Positions 8,101 to 16,788 of a stretch of 64,000 nt of DNA are shown here, in pieces. The stretch lies in the NCBI GenBank assembly GCA_035560235.1, contig DATMAG010000113.1:1-64000 (forward strand), in the 5' to 3' direction. This DNA is from DASRDU01 sp035560235 (GTDB lineage: Bacteria; Acidobacteriota; Blastocatellia; RBC074). The notes below the pieces were generated by a model, which saw only the letters and a program-made list of their open reading frames with translations, did no database searches and was not told the DNA's origin. Both the position numbers and the translations under genes were made by a program. Each line of letters begins with the position of its first letter. Position 1 is the first letter of the stretch.

Positions 8101-10800
8101 GACATCAGCGTCCCGCTGCCGCAGGGGCAGACGAGCGCGGTTGTCAATTACACGCTGCCGACTGTAACGGATACTGTTTCCGGCGGGTGTACGATCAACG
8201 GCGCTCCCTGTTCGCTGACGGTCACGCCCGCCGACAAGATTCCTGGCGCTGTTTTCCCCGCCGGTGAAACAGTCGTCACCTTCAAGGCGACTGACGGCAG
8301 CGGCAATATGGCGACTGCTTCATTCAAGGTCGTCGTCGGCACAGGCGGCAGTGGCAGTCCGGTCAATTACAAAATCAATTCGTTTGCCGGAAGTGGCAAC
8401 TTCGGCAGTTCGGGCAGCGGCGGCCCGGCAGCCAATGCATCGTTCAAGCGGCCTGCGGGCATTGCGGTGGACAACAATGGCAACGTCTTTATTGCCGACA
8501 CGCTGGCGCGCATCGTGCGCAAGGTCAATGCGTCAGATGGCGTGATCACCAACTATGCCGGAACCGGCGAACGCGGCGCGAGCGGTGACGGCGGCCCGGC
8601 CACACTGGCGAAACTCAATGATCCGACCGGCCTGGCGGTTGATGGTCAGGGCAACCTTTACATTGCCGACACGGGCAATCACGTTATTCGCCGCGTCAAT
8701 GCCGCGAACGGCCTGATCAGCACGGTCGTGGGTTCGTTCAGCGCCGGATTTGCCGGTGACAACGGCCTGGCCAATGCCGCGAAGCTGAACTTCCCGACCT
8801 CGGTCGCGGTTGACGGCCAGGGCAATATTTACATTGCTGACACGGCCAATCACCGCATTCGCAAGGTTTCGACGAGCGGCCTGATCAGCACGATTGCCGG
8901 AGCGTTCATCGCAGGCTTCAGCGGCGACGGCGGCCCGGCCACCGATGCCACGCTCGATACACCGACCGGCGTGGCGGTGACTTCGGATGGTTCGACGATC
9001 TACATCGCCGACCAGCGCAACCATCGCATCCGTCGCATAGTGGGCGGCAGTATCAACACCTTTGCGGGCAGCGGCACGGTCGGTTATGGCGGCGACGGCA
9101 CGCTGGCCGTACTGGCCGCGCTCAACACGCCAACGAGCGTGGCGATTGATCCTGACAGCAACCTGCTGATTACCGACAACGGCAACGACCGCATTCGCCG
9201 CGTCAGTTTCAGCGACAACATAATCACCACTGTCGCGGGCACAGGCGTGGCAGGCAACAATGGCGACGGCGGGCTGGCGAAGGATGCTCAGCTCGACACG
9301 CCAGCGTTTCTGGGCATTGACCGGCGCAGCGGCGCGACGCGGGGTGAAGTCTTTGTTTCCGATACTGGCAACAATCGCGTGCGGAAACTGACGATCAGCA
9401 ACGCTTCGCCTGTGCCAACAACGGTGGCTGACCAGGTGGTGCGCAAGGATCGCACGCTCGACATTCCGCTTTCGGCTGCCGATGCGGATGGCGATCCGGT
9501 GACCTTCTCGGTCGTCTCGCAGACGCCGCTCGCGTTCCTTTCGATCACCAACGCCAACCCGTCAGCCCGCACGGCGACGCTGCGAATTGCGCCGGGCGGC
9601 GGCAACACAGGGGTTTACAACGTGCAGATCAAGGCGACCGACAGCCGCCAGGCCAGCACGCTGACCCCGCAGTTCACGATCACGATTACTGATAATCGCG
9701 CTCCGGTCGCCTGCATCGCGGGTGGCTCGCAGGTGACAATCAGTTCCGGCCCGATCACCATCGTCGTGGATGGCCGCTGTTCGAGCGATCCGGACAACGA
9801 CCCGGTGACCTATGACTGGAAGGAGGGCGCGACTTCGCTCGGCAGCACCTCGACCATCGCGCCGACCCTCAATCCTGGCACGCACGACATCACGCTGACA
9901 GTGAGCGACGGTTCGCTGACCAACAGCTTCACGCAGCGGATCATCGTCGGCGGCGGGACAACGCTGCAGGCCATCATCAACGGGCCGTCGAGCCTCAATT
10001 CACCGAATGGCAATCCGGTGCAGGCGAGCTTCGATGGCAGCTCATCAACCGGGAGTCCGAACAGCTTCAACTGGAAGGTTGATGGCAACACGGCCAGCCA
10101 GCTGGCCGCGTTCTCGGTCAACCTGTCAGTCGGCACACACACCGTCGAACTGACTGTCGGCAACGGCCAGACTACCAGCACGGCGACGAAACAGGTCACA
10201 GTCACAACCGGCGGCCCGACCGCCTGTATTGATGGCGGCGCGACCAGAACGGTCACGGCGACGAGCGCCAGCGGCGCGCAGGTGACGATGACCAGCGCCT
10301 GCACGACCGCCACCGGCGCGCTCACTTATGAGTGGTCAGAAGGCGCGACGATTCTGGGCAACACGGCGAGCATCAACCCGACGCTCACCGTCGGCAGTCA
10401 CACGATCAAGCTGAAGGTGACCGACAGCCAGAATCGCAGCAGCGAAGCCACGCAGACCGTCACGGTTGATGGCGGCAGCAGCACGGCGACCTGCGGCGGC
10501 GGCGTGGGACTCTACATCTGTTCGCAGGGAGTTGAACCGTCAGCGGGCAGGCAGGGCCAGACGCTCGATGTCACGATCAGCGGCAACGGCTTCCAGCAGG
10601 GCGCAACGGTGAGCTTCAGCGGTGACGGAATCACGAACGCAGTGCAATCAGTGACCAGTACAAGAATCGTCGTCAGGGTGACGATTGCGAACAATGCAAC
10701 GGTCGGTTCAAGTAACACCAACCGGCGCATCATCACGGTCAAAAACCCGGACGCCTCAACCGTCTCAACCGGGCGCGTCTTCAGCGTCTATCCGAAGTAG
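5155..10800 (+). CDS. Giant secreted NHL-repeat / HYR / PKD protein (18 NHL repeats)
   Basis: 1881 residues. An N-terminal hydrophobic segment (about 25-48) acts as signal or anchor. Residues about 50-760 hold twelve NHL repeats, each carrying a Y(I/V)AD(T/S)GN-R-RK-like strand after a GDGG-A..A.L..P..VAVD loop. Residues about 770-970 are Ig/cadherin-like, and about 970-1062 are a HYR domain (TPPQFTSIPADISVPLP). Six further NHL repeats follow at about 1073-1415. Residues 1420-1770 are cadherin/PKD-like domains (ACIAGG..SSDPDNDPVTYDW type), and the end (1785-1881) resembles an IPT/TIG fold (GQTLDVTISGNGFQQGATV). NHL repeats form six-bladed propellers, so three propellers are expected. The function is probably extracellular binding or adhesion; no catalytic residues are seen. 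The protein ends at a stop just before a terminator shared with the convergent hydrolase gene. Confidence 0.9.
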   Translation: MSNPHLKSSSGRRTLPGLIRQGFSARVRFVILLTAGGLALSGYLAWRAVSAAEILNISTVAGSSSSSGLAADFQSARRIAVSPDGATVYVADTGNHVVRKISLSASTVEVIAGTLGQSGFSGDGGDGKQANLNSPSDVALDAVNGNLYIADTGNNRIRKLVLSSNTITTLSGTGLAGGQDGAVATATYNQPEGIAVDSSGIVYVADTGNNRVRRIAGNSVTTLAGDPNNEPGFAGDGTAASNAQFAAPRDVAVDSLNSRIYIADSGNNRIRVILGLTAGDTINTFAGTGSSNPGNTAASGVAATTVDLNNPSGLAIFESPGNGSMVYISDTGNNRVRKVNTTNSQLDTIAGSGTQGFDGDGTASGAGARSLNVPIGIAVPQNTGSPIFVMDSGNRRLRKVTLVSNQLETVVSDGSSGFAGDGGAATSARLSGPRGVAVDAQGNFYIADTDNHVIRKVSRSDGVITTIAGQAGQSGFGGDGFPATQALLSNPADVAVDASDNIYISDTGNNKIRRIDQGGIISTIEPAFTGLSQANPAGAKFLNPQGIAIDASGNIYIANAGVNNIVRMAPNGSAIILAGSENASAGFTGNDGPVDAKAALFRSPSGIDVDADGNIYVADTLNHKVRKIFFSNGSFLITTIVSRGLVKSDFTGDGSEARFARLDSPTDVAVDASGNFYIADRGNNRIRKVTIDTKGTPDPADDTTTIDTVINVPGTIGFSGDGGLGTNAALGLPYRLVYSPDGIFIADTGNNRIRRATAPPNSAPALTVTCSNSACPNPVTVAEGQTVTISLQGTDPDAGQTLTYSFSETSNQALTGAAVNPVTGAASTFTWTPGFNVAPNQSGGEKTLNVRFKVTDNGSPAKFAEVTVAIKVTNVNQAPTASITTPATSPTDVEATGPGGVNLPLVGTATDADGDTLTIQWNDNGNPIAGATTLTPTVGLGLGQHSLTLTVSDGKGGTFTTSPAKVVNVTDRTPPQFTSIPADISVPLPQGQTSAVVNYTLPTVTDTVSGGCTINGAPCSLTVTPADKIPGAVFPAGETVVTFKATDGSGNMATASFKVVVGTGGSGSPVNYKINSFAGSGNFGSSGSGGPAANASFKRPAGIAVDNNGNVFIADTLARIVRKVNASDGVITNYAGTGERGASGDGGPATLAKLNDPTGLAVDGQGNLYIADTGNHVIRRVNAANGLISTVVGSFSAGFAGDNGLANAAKLNFPTSVAVDGQGNIYIADTANHRIRKVSTSGLISTIAGAFIAGFSGDGGPATDATLDTPTGVAVTSDGSTIYIADQRNHRIRRIVGGSINTFAGSGTVGYGGDGTLAVLAALNTPTSVAIDPDSNLLITDNGNDRIRRVSFSDNIITTVAGTGVAGNNGDGGLAKDAQLDTPAFLGIDRRSGATRGEVFVSDTGNNRVRKLTISNASPVPTTVADQVVRKDRTLDIPLSAADADGDPVTFSVVSQTPLAFLSITNANPSARTATLRIAPGGGNTGVYNVQIKATDSRQASTLTPQFTITITDNRAPVACIAGGSQVTISSGPITIVVDGRCSSDPDNDPVTYDWKEGATSLGSTSTIAPTLNPGTHDITLTVSDGSLTNSFTQRIIVGGGTTLQAIINGPSSLNSPNGNPVQASFDGSSSTGSPNSFNWKVDGNTASQLAAFSVNLSVGTHTVELTVGNGQTTSTATKQVTVTTGGPTACIDGGATRTVTATSASGAQVTMTSACTTATGALTYEWSEGATILGNTASINPTLTVGSHTIKLKVTDSQNRSSEATQTVTVDGGSSTATCGGGVGLYICSQGVEPSAGRQGQTLDVTISGNGFQQGATVSFSGDGITNAVQSVTSTRIVVRVTIANNATVGSSNTNRRIITVKNPDASTVSTGRVFSVYPK

Positions 10801-10801
10801 C

Positions 10802-10841
10802 AAAAAAAGACGCGGCGATGAGGTTGCCTCGTCGCCGCGTC
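10802..10841 (-). terminator. Intrinsic terminator for the minus-strand hydrolase/HflX operon
   Basis: GACGCGGCGATGAGG (10809-10823) pairs with CCTCGTCGCCGCGTC (10827-10841) through 15 bp with one G:T wobble and a 3-nt loop. On the minus strand the hairpin is followed by seven T (complement of 10802-10808), a textbook rho-independent terminator just after the hydrolase stop at 10847. On the plus strand there is no T-run, though the hairpin may still slow transcripts from the NHL gene. Confidence 0.85.
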
Positions 10842-10846
10842 GTTAC

Positions 10847-11704
10847 TCACTCCTTCAGAAACTTCTTCGTCTCCTCCAGAAAAAGCGCAGGCTGGTCGTG
10901 ATGCAGCCAGTGGCCTGCCTGTGGCACTTTGACGACGCGACGGTTTCTGATCGCATCCGAGCGGCCATCCTGATCGGGATCCATCGCCCAGCTCTGCATC
11001 CCCCAGAACATCAGCACCGGGCAGGTGATCTGTCCCAGGATTTCACGCATGTCTTCGAGGTGAGGCATATAAGGAGGAAAGATGCGCGCGTAATTGTCGA
11101 ACTTCCAGACGAGCGAACCGTCCGCATTCCAGTTCGTGCCGTGCAGCGTCAGATGCTCGGCCATTTCATCCGAGAGAAACGGGTTGGCCTCCTTCATGCG
11201 CGCGACAGCTGACGCGAGATCGGGATAGCTGCGCGGTTCGCGTCGTTCGGCATTGCGCACCGTCTCGACCCATTTGCGCAACCGTTCCGACGGCGTCCCC
11301 GGGTTGAGCATCGAGGGCGGCGGGCTGGTGCCTTCAACCGCGACGATCTTTTTCACGCGGTCGGGGTAGATGCCCGAATAGAGCAGCGTCACGACTGCGC
11401 CGAGCGAATGGCCGATGATGTAAACCGGAAAGTCGTTGATGATGTCGGCGAGCGCCGACAAATCCAGGACGTGTTCCGCCGGAGAGTAAAGCGCGCCGGG
11501 CGCCCACGCGCTGTTGCCGTGCCCGCGCAGGTCGAGCGCATAAACGTGAAAGTCCTGCCGCAGCTGGCGCGCCACGAGATCCCAGCTTCGCGCGTGATCG
11601 AGTCCGCCGTGAACCAGAATCAGCGATGGTTTGCCATCCTCGCCGAAATCCCAGAACTGCAGTTTCAGCCGGTGCGAGTAAAAGAAATGCGAGATCGGTT
11701 CCAC
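10847..11704 (-). CDS. Alpha/beta hydrolase
   Basis: A 285-residue cytoplasmic alpha/beta-hydrolase-fold enzyme. It begins at GTG (11704), with GGAG about 11 nt upstream. Seen in order: the oxyanion-hole motif LVHGGLDHARSWD (about 30-42), the nucleophile elbow GHSLGAVV with Ser at about residue 98, a cap region rich in Arg/Glu, an Asp candidate in GMQSWAMDPDQDG, and the catalytic His in AGHWLHHDQP near the C-terminus. The length is normal for the fold. The substrate cannot be told from sequence; esterase, epoxide hydrolase-like and dehalogenase-like members share these motifs. It lies 32 nt downstream of hflX on the same strand and ends at a strong terminator, so the two are probably co-transcribed. 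Confidence 0.82.
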   Translation of the reverse strand: MEPISHFFYSHRLKLQFWDFGEDGKPSLILVHGGLDHARSWDLVARQLRQDFHVYALDLRGHGNSAWAPGALYSPAEHVLDLSALADIINDFPVYIIGHSLGAVVTLLYSGIYPDRVKKIVAVEGTSPPPSMLNPGTPSERLRKWVETVRNAERREPRSYPDLASAVARMKEANPFLSDEMAEHLTLHGTNWNADGSLVWKFDNYARIFPPYMPHLEDMREILGQITCPVLMFWGMQSWAMDPDQDGRSDAIRNRRVVKVPQAGHWLHHDQPALFLEETKKFLKE

Positions 11705-11736
11705 AGGTGATTGTTCTCCGTTTGTTATGTCAGCTT

Positions 11737-13488
11737 TCAGGCCGCACTCTGATCGTTCCGGGCTGTCTGTGCGAGCATTCGGCTGATCTCGCCGGTCAGC
11801 GTCGTGAGCGTGCTGCGGTCAATCGCGGAAATCGGCAACGCCCGGTGAATGCGGCACTGATTGGCCAGGGCTTCCTGGTCTTCAACCAGATCGGCTTTAT
11901 TGAAGACCAGCAGGCGCGGGATTTCGCTCAGTTCAAGGTCGGCGAGAATCCGTCTGACCGAAGCCATCTGATTCTCCATCTGCGGACTTGAGGCATCCAC
12001 GAGATGAATCAGCAGGTCGGACTCCTCGATCTCTTCAAGCGTGGCCTTGAAGGCGGCGAGCAGATCCTTCGGCAGATCGCGGATGAAGCCGACCGTGTCG
12101 TTGATGATGACCTCCTGATCGTAAGGCAGGCGCAGGCGGCGGCTCGTCGGGTCGAGCGTGGCGAACATTCGCTGTTCAGCCGTGACGCGACTCTGCGTCA
12201 GCGCGTTCAGGAGCGTACTTTTGCCTGCGTTGGTGTAACCGACGATTGAGACGACAGGCATTTCGCGGCGGGCGCGCTGACGGCGGCGCTGCTCGCGGCT
12301 GCTGCGAACCTTTTCAAGCTGCTGTTCCAGATGCGTGATGCGGTCGCGCACGCGGCGGCGGTCAACTTCGAGTTTTGTTTCACCGGGGCCGCGTCCGCCG
12401 ATGCCGCCCATCAGCCGCGACATCGCCGTACCCGATCCGGTCAGGCGCGGCAGCAGGTATTTGAGCTGCGCGAGTTCGACCTGAATGCGGCCTTCGCTCG
12501 TCTGCGCGCGCTGCGCGAAGATGTCCAGAATCAGTTGCGACCGGTCAACGATCTTCAGGTCGGTGGCCGCGTTGATGGCGCGCACCTGCGACGGCACCAG
12601 CTCGCGGTCGAAGACGATCACATCGGCGCCGAGCTGCAGGCTGCGGATGATGATTTCATCGAGCTTGCCCTTGCCGACGAGCGTCGTCGGGTCGAGTTTC
12701 TGGCGGCGCTGAATGACCTGATCGAGAACCACGAGACCGCCCGACACGGCCAGCTCGCGCAGTTCATCCATTGATTCGCGGGCTTCGGTCAGACTCTCGG
12801 TCGTAACGCCGACGAGCAGAGCGCGGTCGCGGTGATCCGTGATCCGGCGCACGCCGCGATTGCGCGCCATTTCGTCTTCAAGCGAAGTGATCAGTTCGAT
12901 GAAATCAGTCTCAAGCTGACCCGGCAGTTCAGGATCGAGAAAGCGGTAAGTGCGCGTATTGAAATCCTGCGCCCCGCTCTTCTTTCCGCCCGCTGTTTCA
13001 TCATCGAAGCCTGAACGCGGCCCTGTTTCATCGGGCTGGTAGCCGTTCAGGTCGTCGGATGAGGCGGGCAGCAGATGCGCCGCATAAACGAGCCCGGGCA
13101 GGCCGGTCTTTGCGTCAACATTGATCGCAGCCATCAGATCGAGCCGCAGCAGCGCGAGGTCGGTCAGGTCATCGTTCGTCAGCTTTTCGCCGCGCAGGTG
13201 CGTGTGCAGGCAGCGCAGCCCGTTGAAGCGGTCGCTGCCGAGGCGCGAGCGTTCCTGCGCTGGCAGCACTATGCCGTGCGCGTCACCGACTGTGACGTGA
13301 ATGACGTGACCCCTGCGGTCAACGAGAACACCGATCTGTCTGCCGATTTCGTGTGACAGTTCCGTGAGCTGACGCGCAAACTCAGGCGTCACGATGCTTG
13401 AGGGCGGGATTCGGCGCTGATACATCTTCTCCAGTCGCCGCAGCTGATTGGGCTTGAGGCCCTGCGTCTTGCCTTCTACCTGTGGAAT
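11737..13488 (-). CDS. hflX: GTPase HflX, apparent ATT start
   Basis: A ribosome-associated GTPase that in known bacteria splits stalled or hibernating 70S ribosomes. Visible parts are the HflX N-terminal domain (including DRSQLILDIFAQRA and GPGETKLEVDRRR with a following coiled coil), the G1 loop GYTNAGKSTL, G3 DTVGFIRDLP, G4 NKADLV, and the C-terminal extension. The first ATG is at 13425, but the conserved family N-terminus (GKTQGLKPNQLRRLEK) lies upstream of it in the same open frame. AAAGGAG is placed exactly 8 nt before an ATT codon at 13488-13486, and no ATG, GTG or TTG lies between. I therefore annotate ATT as the start (583 residues); a sequencing error in an ATG would look the same. 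An in-frame TGA upstream closes the frame. Confidence 0.85.
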   Translation of the reverse strand: MPQVEGKTQGLKPNQLRRLEKMYQRRIPPSSIVTPEFARQLTELSHEIGRQIGVLVDRRGHVIHVTVGDAHGIVLPAQERSRLGSDRFNGLRCLHTHLRGEKLTNDDLTDLALLRLDLMAAINVDAKTGLPGLVYAAHLLPASSDDLNGYQPDETGPRSGFDDETAGGKKSGAQDFNTRTYRFLDPELPGQLETDFIELITSLEDEMARNRGVRRITDHRDRALLVGVTTESLTEARESMDELRELAVSGGLVVLDQVIQRRQKLDPTTLVGKGKLDEIIIRSLQLGADVIVFDRELVPSQVRAINAATDLKIVDRSQLILDIFAQRAQTSEGRIQVELAQLKYLLPRLTGSGTAMSRLMGGIGGRGPGETKLEVDRRRVRDRITHLEQQLEKVRSSREQRRRQRARREMPVVSIVGYTNAGKSTLLNALTQSRVTAEQRMFATLDPTSRRLRLPYDQEVIINDTVGFIRDLPKDLLAAFKATLEEIEESDLLIHLVDASSPQMENQMASVRRILADLELSEIPRLLVFNKADLVEDQEALANQCRIHRALPISAIDRSTLTTLTGEISRMLAQTARNDQSAA

Positions 13489-13767
13489 GGCTGTTTCTCC
13501 TTTGTTGTTACTTTTTGCTGGTCAGGCCTCAATGATGCCGCAAAAAATCGGGCCAGCGCAACTGCTGATGCCTTCCCGGGAGTCTGAATCCGATTTCGGC
13601 GCCTGCCTCGTAATCCGGCTGTGATGAGGTGCAGCGGTTTGTCGCTGCACAGGGTTCCATTGTCAATCAGAAGAGGAAGGAAGATCATGCCGACATTCAG
13701 AGATCGTCAGACGATGGCGTTCGGGACAGGAGTCAGACCCACAGCAGTAATGAACCGAGGAAAGGTT

Positions 13768-15417
13768 ATGCTGACCACAAGGTTGCTTCTCTGCACGCTC
13801 ATTCTGAGCCTGAGCTGCGCGCGCGCGCTGGCGCAGCACAATCATCACACTGCGAGTCCGGCGAACCCGGCGACACTGATGCCCGGCTTCGGCGCTCATC
13901 ACCATCCGGTGACGACCGGCAACGCTGAGGCTCAGAAATTTTTCGATCAGGGACTGGCGCTGATTTACGGCTTCAATCACGAGGAAGCAGCGCGGTCATT
14001 CAAACGCGCGGCTGAACTCGATCCGAAGCTGGCGATGGCGTGGTGGGGCTATGCGCTCGCGGTCGGGCCGAACTACAACGAGCCGACGATTGATCCGGAA
14101 AGAATGAAGGCGGCCTGCGAGTCGGTGCAGAAGGCGCAGTCGCTTGCGGCGGGCGCAACTGAGGGCGAACGCGCTTACATTGGAGCGCTCGCCAAACGCT
14201 TCACGCTCGAAGCAAACCCGGATGTCAAAAAGCTCGGCGCTGCTTACAGTGATGCGATGCGCGACGTGTACCGCAACTTTCCTGACGACCTGGACGCGGC
14301 GACGCTCTATGCCGACAGTCTGATGAACGTGCAGCCGTGGCAACTGTGGTCGCGGGACGGCAAACCGCTCGGCAATACTGAAGAGATCGTTGCTGTGCTG
14401 GAATCAGTTCTGCGGCGCGACCCGAATCACATCGGCGCGAATCATCTGTACATTCATGCGGTCGAAGCCTCGCGCACGCCCGAACGCGCGCTGCCGAGCG
14501 CCGCACGGCTGGGCAAGCTCGCTCCCGCCGCCGGTCATCTGGTGCACATGCCGGGACACATTTATCTGCGCACGGGCGATTATGCCGAGTCGGCAAAAGT
14601 GAATATCGAAGCGGCCAGTGTTGACCGGCAGTACATCAAAGCGACGGGCGCAAACGGCGCTTATCCGGCGATGTATTTCAGCCACAACCTGCATTTTCAG
14701 GTTGAGTCATTCAACCGGACGGGGCAGTTCAGTGAAGCGCAGCGCGCGGCGCGTGAACTCGAGCAGAATGCGCAGCAGCACCTCAAAGCCATGCCGATGG
14801 TTGAGGGCTTTCTGCCCTCACCGATCTTCGTGCTGCTGCGCTTTGCAAAATGGGACGAGATCCTGAAACTGCCGGAGCCTGATAAATCAATGGCGATTAC
14901 CGGAACGGTGTGGCATTACGCGCGCGGCGTGGCGGCGGCAGAGAAAGGCAATCTGACGGAAGCTGAACGGGAACAGAAAATCTTTATCGGCATCGTCGGC
15001 AGTCTGCCGGGTGAGACACCGTTCGGACTCAATACTGCCGCAAGCGTGCTGAAGATTGCCGAGCATTCGCTCACTGCCAGAATCGCCTGGGCGAAGGGCG
15101 ACAGGAAAGCGGCGATTGAAGCGTGGCGCAAAGCCGTTGCAGCGCAGGACGCGCTCAATTACGATGAACCGCCGGGATGGTACTATCCGGTGCGCGAATC
15201 GCTCGGCGCAGCGCTCCTGCTGGCGGGCGAGGCAGCGGAGGCCGAGAAGGTCTTTCGTGAAGATCTTGAACACAACCCGCGCAATGGCCGCTCGCTCTTC
15301 GGTCTGATGGAAAGCCTGAAGGCTCAGGGAAAGACTCAGGCCGCGCGCCTGGTGCAGCGGGAATTTGAAACAGCATGGCGCAACGCCGACACCAGACTGA
15401 GGCTCGAAGATTTATGA
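13768..15417 (+). CDS. Exported tetratricopeptide-repeat protein
   Basis: 549 residues from MLTTRLLLCTL, chosen because GAGG lies 7 nt upstream and a signal peptide follows directly (cleavage likely after ARALAQ). The mature part starts with His-rich segments (HNHH, GAHHHP), then helical TPR-like repeats, e.g. AQKFFDQGLALIYGFNHEEAA followed by A.KLDP-type turns, SEAQRAARELEQNAQQ and AAEAEKVFREDLEHNPRNGR. The FDQGLALIYGFNHEEA segment is typical of a family of periplasmic or outer-membrane TPR proteins of unknown function seen in many environmental bacteria. Its stop overlaps the next gene start by 4 nt (ATGA), so the two are translationally coupled. The His-rich N-terminus may bind metal, which is speculation. 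Confidence 0.8.
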   Translation: MLTTRLLLCTLILSLSCARALAQHNHHTASPANPATLMPGFGAHHHPVTTGNAEAQKFFDQGLALIYGFNHEEAARSFKRAAELDPKLAMAWWGYALAVGPNYNEPTIDPERMKAACESVQKAQSLAAGATEGERAYIGALAKRFTLEANPDVKKLGAAYSDAMRDVYRNFPDDLDAATLYADSLMNVQPWQLWSRDGKPLGNTEEIVAVLESVLRRDPNHIGANHLYIHAVEASRTPERALPSAARLGKLAPAAGHLVHMPGHIYLRTGDYAESAKVNIEAASVDRQYIKATGANGAYPAMYFSHNLHFQVESFNRTGQFSEAQRAARELEQNAQQHLKAMPMVEGFLPSPIFVLLRFAKWDEILKLPEPDKSMAITGTVWHYARGVAAAEKGNLTEAEREQKIFIGIVGSLPGETPFGLNTAASVLKIAEHSLTARIAWAKGDRKAAIEAWRKAVAAQDALNYDEPPGWYYPVRESLGAALLLAGEAAEAEKVFREDLEHNPRNGRSLFGLMESLKAQGKTQAARLVQREFETAWRNADTRLRLEDL

Positions 15418-16283
15418 TGTCCAGGATCACAATTCGCCTGATCGTTTCTGCTGCGCTGGTGGCCTCAATGGTCACCAGCCAGTTTGTTTTTGCACAGAAG
15501 AAACCGGAGCCGCTCACCAGGGATGAAACATACTTTGCGCTGGCGCGCCGCAACATCGAACAGAACGAATCGCCCGTGACCAACGTCGTCGGCGTGCTTG
15601 ACGAAATCATCGAAGTCAGCGAAATCACCGTCGGCGCAGACGGCAAAACCACAGCCGTCGTGAAGGAGAAAGCGCCATCGAGCGCTTCGTTCCAGCAGAA
15701 GGCCATCAGAGTGACTTTCGTCGTCGCCGGTGACAAATGGCGCTGGGAATCATTTGAGGATCGCGGCAAATTCTATCCGGTCGAAAAACTCTTTCCCGTC
15801 GCAAAAAATGAACTCGGCAGGCACCGGCAGGCCGCCGAAATGGCCTGGGCAAGGGTGCTTGAAACGATGAACAAACAGGGCGAAGCGGCGATGAAGGTGC
15901 TTGAAACCGCGAAGGCCGTCATCAAGGCCGAACCGACCGCGATGGCGCCGGTCGCCAGCGCCCGCAAATCGCTGGCTGAAGCAGTCGTGAGAGCAAAGGA
16001 GAGCGGCGATATGGAACCGGTTCGCAGCGCTTTCCGCGAACTCACGATGGCAGTCGAACCCGTCGCCACGCTCGGCGAACAGTTCCCGGATCTCAAAGCC
16101 AATGATGCGTGGCTGCGGCTGCACGAGGAGTTCAGCGCCGTACAGAAGAGCCTGCCAGCGGTGCGTAAAAACTATCTGGATGCGGTCGCAGCTTATAATG
16201 AGATTCTGAAGCGACTGCCTTACGGGCTGGTGGCATACGGGCTGGGCTTTGTGAAAATGGAACCACAGATTGAATCTGAGTGA
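15414..16283 (+). CDS. Exported protein of unknown function coupled to the TPR gene
   Basis: About 289 residues starting at ATG 15414 (or the adjacent ATG at 15417). A signal peptide spans residues 1-28 (IRLIVSAALVASMVTSQFVFAQ). The mature protein has a short beta-rich part (VTNVVGVLDEIIEVSEITVG, then VTFVVAGDKWRWESFEDRGKFYPVEKLF) and a long helical region (about 120-270) with many Ala, Glu and Lys, probably coiled coil. I do not recognise a family. The 4-nt overlap with the upstream TPR gene implies a joint periplasmic role. A small inverted repeat (GCGCAAA and TTTGCGT around a 6-nt loop) follows between the stop and the next gene. Confidence 0.75.
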   Translation: MMSRITIRLIVSAALVASMVTSQFVFAQKKPEPLTRDETYFALARRNIEQNESPVTNVVGVLDEIIEVSEITVGADGKTTAVVKEKAPSSASFQQKAIRVTFVVAGDKWRWESFEDRGKFYPVEKLFPVAKNELGRHRQAAEMAWARVLETMNKQGEAAMKVLETAKAVIKAEPTAMAPVASARKSLAEAVVRAKESGDMEPVRSAFRELTMAVEPVATLGEQFPDLKANDAWLRLHEEFSAVQKSLPAVRKNYLDAVAAYNEILKRLPYGLVAYGLGFVKMEPQIESE

Positions 16284-16398
16284 CCGGGGCGCGAGTGAGA
16301 TTTTCCTTTGCAACCTGCAGCGGGCGCTGTTTCGTATTACGGGATGACTTTTGACGGCGCAAATCGTGGTTTGCGTCATTGTTACAAGGGAGGAACTG

Positions 16399-16788
16399 AT
16401 GTCAGACAATCCGAACAATCCGCAGCCGACCGCCGTGCCTTCGGTTCCGCAGCCGGAAGGCAGTCGCAGTCACGAGCCGGTTGATTTCAACCTGGCCGAC
16501 GCGCTCCGCGATCTGGTCAACAAGGTGCCTGAAACAGTCAATCGTGCCGTTGAACGCGCGCTGAACGTCAGGGACACCACTGTCCTGATCCGGCTGAGCG
16601 ATGCTTCATCGGACGCGATTGACAAGCTGGTGACTGCCGGAGTTTTCAAATCGCGCGCCGAAACCGCCGCCTTCCTGATTGATGAAGGCATCAGGGCACA
16701 GAGCGCGCTCTTCCAGCGCATCGAAGACAAGATGGCCGAGATCGAACGCCTGCGCGATGAACTCCGCCGCAGCGTCAAACCTGAGTAA
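16399..16788 (+). CDS. Small protein with ribbon-helix-helix-like C-terminal region
   Basis: 129 residues. The start at 16399 has GGAGG 5 nt upstream; the longer open frame lacks such a site. The N-terminus is proline- and serine-rich and looks disordered (residues 1-35), then a short helix (NLADALRDLVNKVPETVNRAVERAL). Residues about 62-100 (TTVLIRLSDASSDAIDKLV, then SRAETAAFLIDEGIRA) have the strand-helix-helix pattern of RHH/CopG-type proteins. The C-terminus is a charged helix (FQRIEDKMAEIERLRDEL). A DNA-binding or antitoxin-like role is possible, but no toxin gene is adjacent. A purine-rich palindrome follows the stop. Confidence 0.7.
   Translation: MSDNPNNPQPTAVPSVPQPEGSRSHEPVDFNLADALRDLVNKVPETVNRAVERALNVRDTTVLIRLSDASSDAIDKLVTAGVFKSRAETAAFLIDEGIRAQSALFQRIEDKMAEIERLRDELRRSVKPE

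Noticed and set aside
9810..10325. Long antisense frame inside the NHL-repeat gene
   Set aside because: It is a by-product of high G+C and repeat codon usage; the plus frame is clearly coding.
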